Source of the DNA: Pseudomonas cerasi
GTDB taxonomy: Bacteria; Pseudomonadota; Gammaproteobacteria; Pseudomonadales; Pseudomonadaceae
NCBI RefSeq assembly: GCF_900074915.1
Contig: NZ_LT222319.1
Span: 5,263,501 to 5,327,500, forward strand
DNA: 64,000 bases
Direction of reading: 5' to 3'
Shown piece by piece: positions 16,356-25,090 of this stretch. Position 1 is the stretch's first letter. Each line of letters starts with the position of its first letter. The notes beneath the pieces are model-generated. The model saw only the letters and a program-made list of their open reading frames with translations, had not been told where the DNA came from and did no database searches. The position numbers and the translations under genes are program-made.

Positions 16356-17063
16356 ATGAGCGATATAAAGACATTTACGGACGGAGACAAAATGGTAGAT
16401 CTTGGATCGTGGAATCTCAGCATCCCTGTGGGGTCGCCCCCCAATACCATCGAAACCGCTCAGTTAGTAAAAGGCTATGACGGTAAATATTTCAAATCAA
16501 AAACCGACTCCATTGTGTTCTGGTCGCCCGTCACCGGCAGTAAAACCGAGAACGCAAAATATGCCCGCAGCGAACTTCGAGAAACGTGGTCCGATGGCTC
16601 GTTGCATAATTGGGTATACCCGGATGCCGACAACTATCTGAATGCCAAACTGGAAGTCGACCAAGTACCTTCCACTGGCAAGGTTGTCATCGGACAAATA
16701 CACGCATACGAGAGCACGGAGCCGCTCCTGAAAGTCGAGTTTCAATACAAGGAAGACACCAAAACTGGCGATATCGTTGCAAAAGTCCGCAATCGCTATG
16801 ACGACGATGAAAGCAAGGTTTACACCATCGTAGAAGGTGTGAAGCTGAATGAGACATTCAATTACGTCATTCACCTGAGCAAGGGCGGCAAACTGTCGGT
16901 CAGCGCCAAGGATCAGGACTGGAGCACGCGCATCAGTGAGACCTGGCGGGACAAGCCTCTGTACTTCAAGGCGGGGGTGTATACCCAGGACAACACCGGG
17001 TACACCTCGGAGGGCGGCAAGGCGACGTTCTACAACCTGGATATCGATCACAACCAGAGCTGA
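16356..17063 (+). CDS. Polysaccharide lyase family 7 alginate lyase
   Basis: PL7 enzymes cleave alginate by beta-elimination. The three family blocks are present: R-S-E-L-R-E at residues 71-76, Q-I-H at 114-116 and Y-F-K-A-G-V-Y-T-Q at 203-211, together the catalytic cleft. The 235-residue length is one jelly-roll domain with no extra module. No signal peptide is visible from either possible start (16356, or 16392 with ACGGAG just before it and a M-V-D-L-G-S-W beginning like the P. aeruginosa PA1167 protein as I recall it). It therefore may act in the cytoplasm or leave by a non-Sec route. The gene is noticeably more AT-rich than its neighbours. It is convergent with putP, sharing a terminator. 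Confidence 0.88.
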   Translation: MSDIKTFTDGDKMVDLGSWNLSIPVGSPPNTIETAQLVKGYDGKYFKSKTDSIVFWSPVTGSKTENAKYARSELRETWSDGSLHNWVYPDADNYLNAKLEVDQVPSTGKVVIGQIHAYESTEPLLKVEFQYKEDTKTGDIVAKVRNRYDDDESKVYTIVEGVKLNETFNYVIHLSKGGKLSVSAKDQDWSTRISETWRDKPLYFKAGVYTQDNTGYTSEGGKATFYNLDIDHNQS

Positions 17064-17090
17064 GCGGCACGCGCCTTAAGCCCACATACA

Positions 17091-17127
17091 AAACGGCCCG
17101 CGCTTCACAAAGAAGAACGGGCCGTTT
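17091..17127. terminator. Bidirectional terminator between alginate lyase and putP
   Basis: AAACGGCCCG at 17091-17100 and CGGGCCGTTT at 17118-17127 form a 10-base-pair stem. The A-run on one side and T-run on the other allow termination from both directions between two convergent genes. Confidence 0.8.
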
Positions 17128-17146
17128 CTGTCTCAGTCAGACACTG

Positions 17147-18634
17147 TCAGCGGTTGGCTTTGAAGTCCTGCTCGGCTGCCAGGAAACGGGTCTGCATGGA
17201 CGCAGAAGCAGGCTTGCCGATCAGGCTGAACACCATGATGGCGAGGCTGGCGAAGATGAACCCGGGGATGATTTCATACAGCCCCATCGTACTGAATTGC
17301 TTCCAGAACACCACGGTGGCCGCACCAACAATGACCCCGGCAAGTGCGCCGTTACGAGTCATGCCCTTCCACAGCACCGAAATCAGCACCACAGGGCCGA
17401 AGGCTGCGCCGAAACCGGCCCAGGCGTAACTCACCAGGCCCAGTACGCGGTTTTCAGGATTGGCCGCCAGCAGAATGGCAATGATCGCGATCAGCAGCAC
17501 CATTGCCCGACCGACCCAGACCAGCTCGATCTGCGAAGCACCCTTGCGCAGATAAGCCTTGTAGAAGTCCTCGGTCAACGCACTGGAGCACACCAGCAAC
17601 TGGCAGCTCAGCGTACTCATGACCGCAGCCAGAATGGCCGATAGCAGCACGCCGGCAATCCAGGGGTTGAACAGCAGCTTGGCCAGCTCGATGAATACCC
17701 GCTCCGGGTTTTCAGTCACCGGCCCGGCAACATCCGGATGCGCCGAGAAATAGGCAATGCCGAAGAACCCGACCGCCACGGTGCCGCCCAGGCACAGGAT
17801 CATCCAGGCCATGGAGATGCGTCGGGCGCTGGCAATCGACTTGACCGAGTCGGCCGCCATGAAGCGCGCCAGGATGTGTGGCTGACCGAAATAACCCAGG
17901 CCCCAGCCGAGCAGGGAGATGATGCCGATGAAAGTCGTGTTCTTGAACATGTCGAAGCTGGTCGGATCTTTCGCTTCAATCGCCAGAAAGGTGGTGTCGA
18001 CGCCGCCCGTTGCCAGCAGGACGATGATCGGCGTGAGGATCAGCGCGAAAATCATCAGCGTGGCCTGCACGGTGTCTGTCCAGCTCACTGCGAGGAAACC
18101 ACCGACGAAAGTGTAGGCAATGGTCGCCGCAGCACCGGCCCACAGGGCGGTTTCGTAGGACATGCCGAAGGTGCTTTCAAACAGACGCGCCCCCGCAACG
18201 ATGCCCGAGGCGCAATAGATGGTGAAAAACACCAGAATCACGATGGCCGAGATGATGCGCAGCAGACCACTGTTGTCTTCGAAACGGCTGCTGAAGTAAT
18301 CCGGCAGGGTCAGTGCGTCGCCATTGTGCTCTGTCTGCACACGCAGACGGCCGGCCACGAACAGCCAGTTCAGGTAGGCGCCGATGATAAGACCGATGGC
18401 GATCCAGCTTTCCGACAGGCCGGACATATAGATGGCACCGGGCAACCCCATCAACAGCCAGCCGCTCATGTCAGAGGCACCCGCTGAAAGAGCGGTCACC
18501 ACGCTGCCCAGGCTGCGTCCGCCGAGGATGTAATCCGAAAGGTTGTTGGTAGAGCGATAGGCCATCAGGCCGATCAATACCATTGCCGCTATATAGATCA
18601 CGAACGTGATCAAGGTAGGGTTGCTGACACTCAT
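17147..18634 (-). CDS. putP: Sodium/proline symporter PutP
   Basis: PutP imports proline with sodium across the inner membrane. The 495-residue protein begins M-S-V-S-N-P-T-L and has the 13-segment solute:sodium symporter layout; S-A-G-A-S-D-M-S-G-W-L-L-M-G in the second membrane segment is the PutP signature, and L-G-Y-F-G-Q-P-H-I is typical too. The start at 18634 is chosen over an upstream in-frame ATG at 18760 because it matches the family N-terminus and has AAGG before it. It is divergent from putA; the shared gap has PutA-type operator sites, so both genes are probably repressed by PutA in the absence of proline. Confidence 0.95.
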   Translation of the reverse strand: MSVSNPTLITFVIYIAAMVLIGLMAYRSTNNLSDYILGGRSLGSVVTALSAGASDMSGWLLMGLPGAIYMSGLSESWIAIGLIIGAYLNWLFVAGRLRVQTEHNGDALTLPDYFSSRFEDNSGLLRIISAIVILVFFTIYCASGIVAGARLFESTFGMSYETALWAGAAATIAYTFVGGFLAVSWTDTVQATLMIFALILTPIIVLLATGGVDTTFLAIEAKDPTSFDMFKNTTFIGIISLLGWGLGYFGQPHILARFMAADSVKSIASARRISMAWMILCLGGTVAVGFFGIAYFSAHPDVAGPVTENPERVFIELAKLLFNPWIAGVLLSAILAAVMSTLSCQLLVCSSALTEDFYKAYLRKGASQIELVWVGRAMVLLIAIIAILLAANPENRVLGLVSYAWAGFGAAFGPVVLISVLWKGMTRNGALAGVIVGAATVVFWKQFSTMGLYEIIPGFIFASLAIMVFSLIGKPASASMQTRFLAAEQDFKANR

Positions 18635-19082
18635 GAGTTCTGCCTTGGCATTGTTTTTATGTTGGCACCCGATGCCAAAGGGAATAGCGACCGATATTCG
18701 GCACATCCCTGCTTTTGCACCCGACACCGCGTTGACTAGTCGCTCCGCAAGGATCGGCAATCAATGACTGGCGGTTGCACCGCGGGAACGAATCCTATTA
18801 AACAAACCAAACAAGGTGCAACCCATTTCATCACGCAAGTTGCACCTGTTACAAAAAACCTGACGCAGGTGCATTTACGCGCCATTTTAGGGCGTTTTAA
18901 ATACTATTTACAAAAAATCGCGCACCAGCATTGCGCATAGCGCTGTTTTTATGAGCCGCTCGCCGGGCACATCACAAAATATTCTCCAAATCGGGTTGCA
19001 CCCGGTTGCACCTCACCCCGTCCCGACGCTAATCTGCGCCAAAGCCGATGCCACTTCTGCGTGGCTATAAAGAGGACAACAC
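18635..19082. promoter_or_regulatory. putP-putA control region with GTTGCA operator sites
   Basis: The 448-base divergent gap has five exact copies of GTTGCA: plus strand at 18774, 18839, 18995 and 19005, and minus strand (TGCAAC) at 18817. A near match GGTGCA is at 18868. The E. coli PutA ribbon-helix-helix domain binds GTTGCA, so these are very likely PutA operators. Two clusters are seen: three sites near putP and a tandem pair ten bases apart near putA. The middle is AT-rich (about 18891-18960). AGAGG before 19083 is the putA ribosome site. Confidence 0.85.
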
Positions 19083-22000
19083 ATGGCCACCACCACTCTT
19101 GGCGTCAAACTTGACGACCCTACCCGCGAGCGATTGAAAGCCGCAGCCCACTCCATCGACCGCACGCCGCACTGGTTGATCAAGCAGGCGATTTTCAATT
19201 ACCTGGAAAAGCTCGAGAGTGGTGCAACCCTGTTGGAACTCAACAGTGCCGCCGGCGCAAAGGACAACGAAGACCGCGGTGAGCTGGCAGAAGATGCCGG
19301 GCTGCAATGCTTTCTGGATTTTGCCGAAAGCATCCAGCCGCAGTCTGTATTACGAGCGGCCATCACCTCCGCCTACCGCCGCCCCGAGCAGGAAGTGGTG
19401 CCGATGCTGCTCGAGCAGGCCCGCCTGAGCGCCCCGGTTGCCGAAGCCACCAACAAGATGGCCGCGTCGATCGCGGAAAAACTGCGTAACCAGAAAAGCG
19501 CTGGCGGTCGCGCGGGCATCGTTCAAGGCCTGTTGCAGGAGTTTTCACTGTCCTCTCAGGAGGGCGTTGCGCTGATGTGCTTGGCCGAAGCACTGCTGCG
19601 TATTCCCGACAAGGGCACCCGCGATGCGTTGATTCGCGACAAGATCAGCAACGGCAACTGGCAGCCGCACCTGGGCAACAGCCCATCGCTGTTCGTCAAC
19701 GCCGCCACCTGGGGCCTGCTGCTCACCGGCAGGCTGGTTGCCACTCACAATGAGGCAGGCCTCACGTCCTCGTTGAGCCGCATTATCGGCAAAAGTGGCG
19801 AACCGATGATCCGCAAGGGCGTCGACATGGCCATGCGCCTGATGGGCGAGCAGTTCGTGACCGGCGAAACCATCGGTGAAGCCCTCGCCAATGCCAGCCG
19901 CTTCGAAGCCAAGGGCTTCCGCTATTCCTACGACATGCTGGGTGAAGCGGCGCTGACCGAACATGACGCGCAGAAGTACCTCGCGTCCTACGAGCAGGCC
20001 ATCCACTCCATCGGCAAAGCCTCCCACGGCCGCGGCATCTACGAAGGTCCGGGGATTTCCATCAAGCTGTCGGCACTGCACCCACGCTATGGCCGCGCCC
20101 AGTATGAGCGGGTGATGGATGAGCTGTACCCGCGCCTGCTGTCGCTGACCCTGCTGGCCAAGCAATACGACATCGGCCTGAACATCGACGCCGAAGAAGC
20201 CGATCGCCTGGAGCTGTCGCTGGATCTCCTCGAGCGCCTGTGTTTCGAACCACAGCTCACCGGCTGGAACGGTATCGGTTTCGTGATTCAGGCATACCAG
20301 AAGCGCTGCCCTTATGTGATCGATTACGTGATCGATCTGGCGCGCCGCAGCCGCCATCGCCTGATGATCCGTCTGGTCAAGGGCGCTTACTGGGACAGCG
20401 AGATCAAGCGCGCCCAGGTCGAAGGCCTGGAAGGCTATCCGGTGTACACGCGCAAGGTGTACACCGACGTGTCCTACATCGCCTGCGCGCGCAAGCTGCT
20501 CGCGGCACCGGAAGTCATCTATCCGCAATTCGCCACGCACAACGCCCATACCCTGGCGGCCATCTACCAGATTGCCGGTCAGAATTATTACCCCGGCCAG
20601 TACGAGTTCCAGTGCCTGCACGGCATGGGCGAGCCGTTGTATGAACAGGTTGTAGGCAAAGTCGCCGACGGCAAACTGAATCGTCCTTGCCGCGTGTACG
20701 CCCCGGTCGGCACTCATGAAACACTGCTGGCCTATCTGGTGCGTCGTCTGCTGGAAAACGGCGCCAATACGTCGTTTGTCAACCGGATTGCCGACCACTC
20801 GATCTCCATACAGGAACTGGTCGCCGATCCGGTCAACCAGATCGAACGCATGGCCACCCAGGAAGGCGGTTTCGGCCTGCCGCATCCACGCATTCCGCTG
20901 CCGCGAGACCTCTACGGAACCGAACGCGCCAATTCCAGCGGCATCGACATGGCCAACGAGCATCGTCTGGCGTCGCTGTCTTCGGCCCTGCTGGCTACCG
21001 CGCACAACGACTGGAAAGCCGCCCCGATGCTGGGCTGTCCGGCCAGCGCAGGCACGTTGAGTGCTGCGTTGAATCCATCGGATCTGCGTGACATGGTCGG
21101 TCATGTGCAGGAAGCGTCCCTGCAAGATGTCGATAACGCCATCCAGTGCGCCTTGAGCGCCGGTCCGATCTGGCAGGCCACCCCGCCTGTCGAGCGCGCC
21201 GCGATTCTGGAGCGTGCCGCTGACTTGATGGAGGCTGAAATCCAGCCGTTGATGGGCTTGTTGGTCCGTGAAGCGGGCAAGACCTTCGCCAACGCCATCG
21301 CCGAAGTGCGCGAAGCCGTGGACTTCCTGCGTTACTACGCCGTGCAGGCGCGCAACGACTTCACCAACGACGGTCACCGTCCGCTGGGGCCGGTGGTCTG
21401 CATCAGCCCGTGGAACTTCCCGCTGGCGATTTTCAGTGGTCAGGTGGCGGCTGCATTGGCCGCAGGTAACCCGGTGCTGGCCAAACCTGCCGAGCAGACA
21501 CCACTGATCGCCGCGCAGGCCGTACGTCTGCTGCTTGAAGCGGGCATCCCGGAAGGCGTGGTGCAATTGCTGCCCGGTCGTGGCGAAACCGTAGGCGCCG
21601 GGCTGGTCGGCGACGAACGCGTCAAAGGTGTCATGTTCACCGGCTCGACCGAGGTCGCCCGCCTGCTGCAGCGCAACGTGGCAGGTCGCCTCGACTCGCA
21701 GGGTCGCCCCATTCCGCTGATCGCCGAAACCGGTGGCCAGAACGCAATGATTGTCGACTCTTCGGCGCTGACCGAACAGGTGGTGATCGACGTGGTGTCT
21801 TCGGCATTCGACAGCGCCGGTCAACGCTGCTCGGCACTGCGCGTGCTGTGCCTGCAGGAAGACTCTGCCGACCGCGTCATTGAAATGCTCAAGGGCGCGA
21901 TGGCCGAGAACCGCCTCGGTAATCCTGAGCGCCTGTCCGTGGACATCGGCCCGGTCATCGACGCAGAGGCCAAGGCAGGTATCGAAAAACACATCCAGGC

Positions 22001-23039
22001 CATGCGCGACAAGGGCCGCACGGTTTACCAGGTGGCCATCGCCGACAGCGCCGAACTCAAGCGCGGCACTTATGTGATGCCGACCCTGATCGAGCTGGAA
22101 AGCTTCGATGAGCTGCAACGTGAAATCTTCGGTCCGGTGCTGCACGTGGTGCGCTACAAGCGCAAGGAGCTTGGCCTGCTGATCGATCAGATCAATGCCT
22201 CCGGTTATGGCCTGACCCTGGGCGTGCACACCCGTATCGACGAAACCATTGCCAAGGTCATCGACAACGTCAATGCCGGCAACGTCTATGTCAACCGCAA
22301 CATCGTCGGCGCAGTGGTGGGTGTTCAGCCATTCGGCGGCGAAGGTCTGTCCGGCACCGGTCCCAAAGCAGGTGGCCCGTTGTACCTGTATCGCCTGCTG
22401 TCGACGCGCCCGCAGGATGCTATCGAGAAATCGTTCATCCGCAGCGACGCGCTGTCTGCACCGGATACCCGTCTGCGTGAAGTCTTCGGCAAGCCGTTGC
22501 AGGCACTGAAAGCCTGGGCTGCCAGCAACCAGCAAAGCGATCTGGATGCCCTGTGCAGTCAATACGCCGAGCAATCACAAAGCGGCATCACTCGCCAGTT
22601 GGCTGGCCCGACCGGCGAACGCAACAGCTACGCGATCCTGCCGCGTGAGCATGTGCTTTGCCTGGCTGACGACGAGAACGACCTGATGATTCAACTGGCA
22701 GCCGTACTGGCGGTCGGCAGCTCTGCCGTGTGGCAGGAGACCGACATCAGCAAGTCACTACGCGCTCGCCTGCCGAAGGACGTTCAGGCGCGCATCAAAC
22801 TGGTACCTGACTGGGCCAAGGACGACGTCAACTTCGACGCCGTCCTGCACCACGGCGACTCCGACCAGCTACGTGCCGTCTGCCAGCAGATCGCACAACG
22901 CAGTGGTGCCATCGTCGGCGTCAATGGCCTGTCCCACGGCGAAACCAACGTGCCGCTGGAACGTCTGGTGATCGAGCGGGCATTGAGCGTCAACACCGCG
23001 GCGGCGGGTGGCAATGCGAGCCTGATGACGATCGGCTGA
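19083..23039 (+). CDS. putA: Trifunctional PutA: proline repressor, proline dehydrogenase and P5C dehydrogenase
   Basis: PutA oxidises proline to glutamate in two steps and represses the put genes when not membrane-bound. The first 45 residues (T-L-G-V-K-L-D-D-P-T-R-E-R-L) form the ribbon-helix-helix DNA-binding domain, so this is the trifunctional type. The FAD-binding proline dehydrogenase barrel follows (about 250-600; R-L-V-K-G-A-Y-W-D-S-E is characteristic). The aldehyde dehydrogenase domain comes next (about 640-1130), with S-P-W-N-F-P-L-A-I-F and catalytic Cys916 in G-Q-R-C-S-A-L-R. The C-terminal flap ends G-G-N-A-S-L-M-T-I-G. The length, 1318 residues, is normal. AGAGG precedes the ATG. 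Confidence 0.97.
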   Translation: MATTTLGVKLDDPTRERLKAAAHSIDRTPHWLIKQAIFNYLEKLESGATLLELNSAAGAKDNEDRGELAEDAGLQCFLDFAESIQPQSVLRAAITSAYRRPEQEVVPMLLEQARLSAPVAEATNKMAASIAEKLRNQKSAGGRAGIVQGLLQEFSLSSQEGVALMCLAEALLRIPDKGTRDALIRDKISNGNWQPHLGNSPSLFVNAATWGLLLTGRLVATHNEAGLTSSLSRIIGKSGEPMIRKGVDMAMRLMGEQFVTGETIGEALANASRFEAKGFRYSYDMLGEAALTEHDAQKYLASYEQAIHSIGKASHGRGIYEGPGISIKLSALHPRYGRAQYERVMDELYPRLLSLTLLAKQYDIGLNIDAEEADRLELSLDLLERLCFEPQLTGWNGIGFVIQAYQKRCPYVIDYVIDLARRSRHRLMIRLVKGAYWDSEIKRAQVEGLEGYPVYTRKVYTDVSYIACARKLLAAPEVIYPQFATHNAHTLAAIYQIAGQNYYPGQYEFQCLHGMGEPLYEQVVGKVADGKLNRPCRVYAPVGTHETLLAYLVRRLLENGANTSFVNRIADHSISIQELVADPVNQIERMATQEGGFGLPHPRIPLPRDLYGTERANSSGIDMANEHRLASLSSALLATAHNDWKAAPMLGCPASAGTLSAALNPSDLRDMVGHVQEASLQDVDNAIQCALSAGPIWQATPPVERAAILERAADLMEAEIQPLMGLLVREAGKTFANAIAEVREAVDFLRYYAVQARNDFTNDGHRPLGPVVCISPWNFPLAIFSGQVAAALAAGNPVLAKPAEQTPLIAAQAVRLLLEAGIPEGVVQLLPGRGETVGAGLVGDERVKGVMFTGSTEVARLLQRNVAGRLDSQGRPIPLIAETGGQNAMIVDSSALTEQVVIDVVSSAFDSAGQRCSALRVLCLQEDSADRVIEMLKGAMAENRLGNPERLSVDIGPVIDAEAKAGIEKHIQAMRDKGRTVYQVAIADSAELKRGTYVMPTLIELESFDELQREIFGPVLHVVRYKRKELGLLIDQINASGYGLTLGVHTRIDETIAKVIDNVNAGNVYVNRNIVGAVVGVQPFGGEGLSGTGPKAGGPLYLYRLLSTRPQDAIEKSFIRSDALSAPDTRLREVFGKPLQALKAWAASNQQSDLDALCSQYAEQSQSGITRQLAGPTGERNSYAILPREHVLCLADDENDLMIQLAAVLAVGSSAVWQETDISKSLRARLPKDVQARIKLVPDWAKDDVNFDAVLHHGDSDQLRAVCQQIAQRSGAIVGVNGLSHGETNVPLERLVIERALSVNTAAAGGNASLMTIG

Positions 23040-23055
23040 TGCCGCTCGGTAACAG

Positions 23056-23155
23056 ATGACGCAGCGCGTCAAGAACGGCATTCCCATGCCGGAGCGTGCG
23101 GAACGAGAGGTGTCGGAAAGACACCGACCGTTCCCATGCTCTGGACCCTCCACGT
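23056..23155. repeat. Partial copy of the palindromic repeat family
   Basis: ATGACGCAGCGCGTCA followed by GGCATTCCCATGC and GGAACGA mirrors the right half of the element at 7906-8034. A small hairpin GGTGTC-GGAAA-GACACC (23109-23125) and a trailing GTTCCCATGCTC follow. It fills most of the 226-base gap between putA and the acyl-CoA dehydrogenase gene, and could also aid transcript end formation after putA. Confidence 0.6.
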
Positions 23156-23265
23156 CCGCTCTCGATACCCCCTGCACACGCTCGACCATCACCCGAATCA
23201 ATCTTGCTACCCTCCCCCCTCAACCCGACCTAGACTTGAGCCATTCCAAGAACAGGTACGTCATC

Positions 23266-25068
23266 ATGTCCGAGTCGCTGCTCAGTTCCCGAAATCTGGC
23301 TTTCGAGCTGTATGAAGTGCTGGACGCCGAAGGTCTGACGCGTCGCGAGCGCTTTGCCGAGCACTCGCGGGAAACCTTTGATGCGGCGCTGGAAACGGCG
23401 CGCGCCATTGCAGAAAAGTACTTTGCACCGCACAACCGCAAGGCTGACGAAAACGAGCCGCGCTATGAAAATGGCGAAGCGATCCTGATTCCTGAGGTCA
23501 AGCCCGCGATAAACGCGTTTCTCGAGGCCGGCTTTCTCAATGCATCACGCGATTTCGACGCAGGCGGCATGCAGTTGCCTACCCTGCTGTCGCAAGCCTG
23601 TTTTGCCCACTTTCAGGCGGCCAATGTCGGCACAACGTCGTATCCGTTTCTGACGATGGGCGCCGCCAATCTGATCGAGAGCTTTGCCGACGACGAGCAG
23701 AAGCAGCGTTTTCTGCAACCGATGATCGAAGGACGCTTCTTCGGCACCATGGCGCTCACCGAGCCACATGCCGGCTCGTCGCTGTCAGATATCCGCACAC
23801 GCGCCGAGCCGGCAGGCGACGGCACTTATCGGCTGCGTGGCAACAAGATATTCATTTCCTGCGGGGATCATTCGCTGTCGGAGAACATTGTGCACATGGT
23901 CCTGGCGAAACTGCCGGACGCGCCGGGCGGGGTCAAAGGTATATCGCTGTTCATCGTGCCCAAGTTTCTGGTCAACGATGACGGCAGCCTCGGCAAGCGC
24001 AACGATGTGCTGCTGGCGGGCCTGTTTCACAAGATGGGCTGGAAAGGTACTACCTCAACCGCGCTGAATTTCGGCGATAACGGTGAGTGTGTCGGCTATC
24101 TGATGGGCAAACCTCATCATGGCCTGAATTACATGTTCCAGATGATGAACGAAGCGCGTATTGGCGTCGGGCTAGGTGCGGCAATGCTGGGTTATTCCGG
24201 CTACCTGTACTCACTGGAGTATGCCCGCGAGCGGCCGCAAGGACGCCTGCCGGACAGTAAAAGCCCGAACAGCAAGCCAGTATCCATCATTGAACATGCA
24301 GATGTGCGGCGCATGCTGCTGACCCAGAAAGCCTACGTGGAAGGCGCGTTTGACCTGTGCCTCTACGCCTCGCGACTGTTCGATGACACGCAGACCGGCG
24401 AAACCGAAGACGATCGCAAGCACGCGCACGAACTGCTGGACCTGCTGACCCCGGTGGTCAAGTCGTGGCCGTCGGAGTTCTGTCTGAAGGCCAACGAACT
24501 GGCGATTCAAGTCCTGGGCGGCCACGGCTACACCCGCGAATACCCGGTCGAGCAGTATTACCGGGATAACCGCCTCAATGCGATCCATGAAGGTACTCAC
24601 GGCATCCAGTCGCTCGACCTGCTTGGCCGCAAGCTGGCGCAGAATGGCGGCACCGGCCTCAAGCAACTGCTGCGCCTGATCTCGGCGACCTGCGAACGTG
24701 CCCAGACCCATCAAGCACTCGACGAATTGCGCCAGCCCCTGCAGCAACTGGTCGCACGCGTGCAGGCCGTCACACTCGGGCTGTTGACCGATCTGGCCCA
24801 GGGCAGAATCACCAGCACACTGGCCAATTCGGCGCTGTACCTCAAGGCATTCGGCCACACGGTAGTAGGTTGGCGATGGCTCGAACAGGCGATCCGTGCA
24901 GAAGAAGGCTTGATTAGCGGCAATCAGGCCGACAACGACTTTTACCGAGGCAAGCTGCAAGCCGCCCGATACTTCCTGACGTGGGAAGTACCGGGCTGCC
25001 ATCATGAATTGGCCATTCTGGAAAACCGCGATGACACTTGCCTGGCAATGCGCGACGACTGGTTTTAA
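23266..25068 (+). CDS. Acyl-CoA dehydrogenase family protein (DmdC-like length class)
   Basis: A 600-residue flavoenzyme with the full acyl-CoA dehydrogenase fold: T-E-P-H-A-G-S-S-L-S-D (FAD/substrate contact) near residue 165, the M-N-E-A-R-I-G-V-G block, and Q-V-L-G-G-H-G-Y followed by I-H-E-G-T-H-G-I-Q with the likely catalytic glutamate. The additional C-terminal helical domain and the 600-residue length match the class containing 3-methylmercaptopropionyl-CoA dehydrogenase DmdC; the true substrate is unknown. The ATG at 23266 is preferred, since the open frame upstream runs through a repeat. It stands alone; the next gene is convergent. Confidence 0.86.
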   Translation: MSESLLSSRNLAFELYEVLDAEGLTRRERFAEHSRETFDAALETARAIAEKYFAPHNRKADENEPRYENGEAILIPEVKPAINAFLEAGFLNASRDFDAGGMQLPTLLSQACFAHFQAANVGTTSYPFLTMGAANLIESFADDEQKQRFLQPMIEGRFFGTMALTEPHAGSSLSDIRTRAEPAGDGTYRLRGNKIFISCGDHSLSENIVHMVLAKLPDAPGGVKGISLFIVPKFLVNDDGSLGKRNDVLLAGLFHKMGWKGTTSTALNFGDNGECVGYLMGKPHHGLNYMFQMMNEARIGVGLGAAMLGYSGYLYSLEYARERPQGRLPDSKSPNSKPVSIIEHADVRRMLLTQKAYVEGAFDLCLYASRLFDDTQTGETEDDRKHAHELLDLLTPVVKSWPSEFCLKANELAIQVLGGHGYTREYPVEQYYRDNRLNAIHEGTHGIQSLDLLGRKLAQNGGTGLKQLLRLISATCERAQTHQALDELRQPLQQLVARVQAVTLGLLTDLAQGRITSTLANSALYLKAFGHTVVGWRWLEQAIRAEEGLISGNQADNDFYRGKLQAARYFLTWEVPGCHHELAILENRDDTCLAMRDDWF

Positions 25069-25090
25069 ATAAACCCGGGCGCACGCTTGA

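Noticed and set aside
18635..18760. N-terminal extension of putP to 18760
   Set aside because: It would overlap the operator region and adds 42 residues absent from the PutP family; the ATG at 18634 has a ribosome site.
23056..23265. Extended start of the acyl-CoA dehydrogenase
   Set aside because: The added 70 residues would be encoded by a palindromic repeat element; the family start is at 23266.
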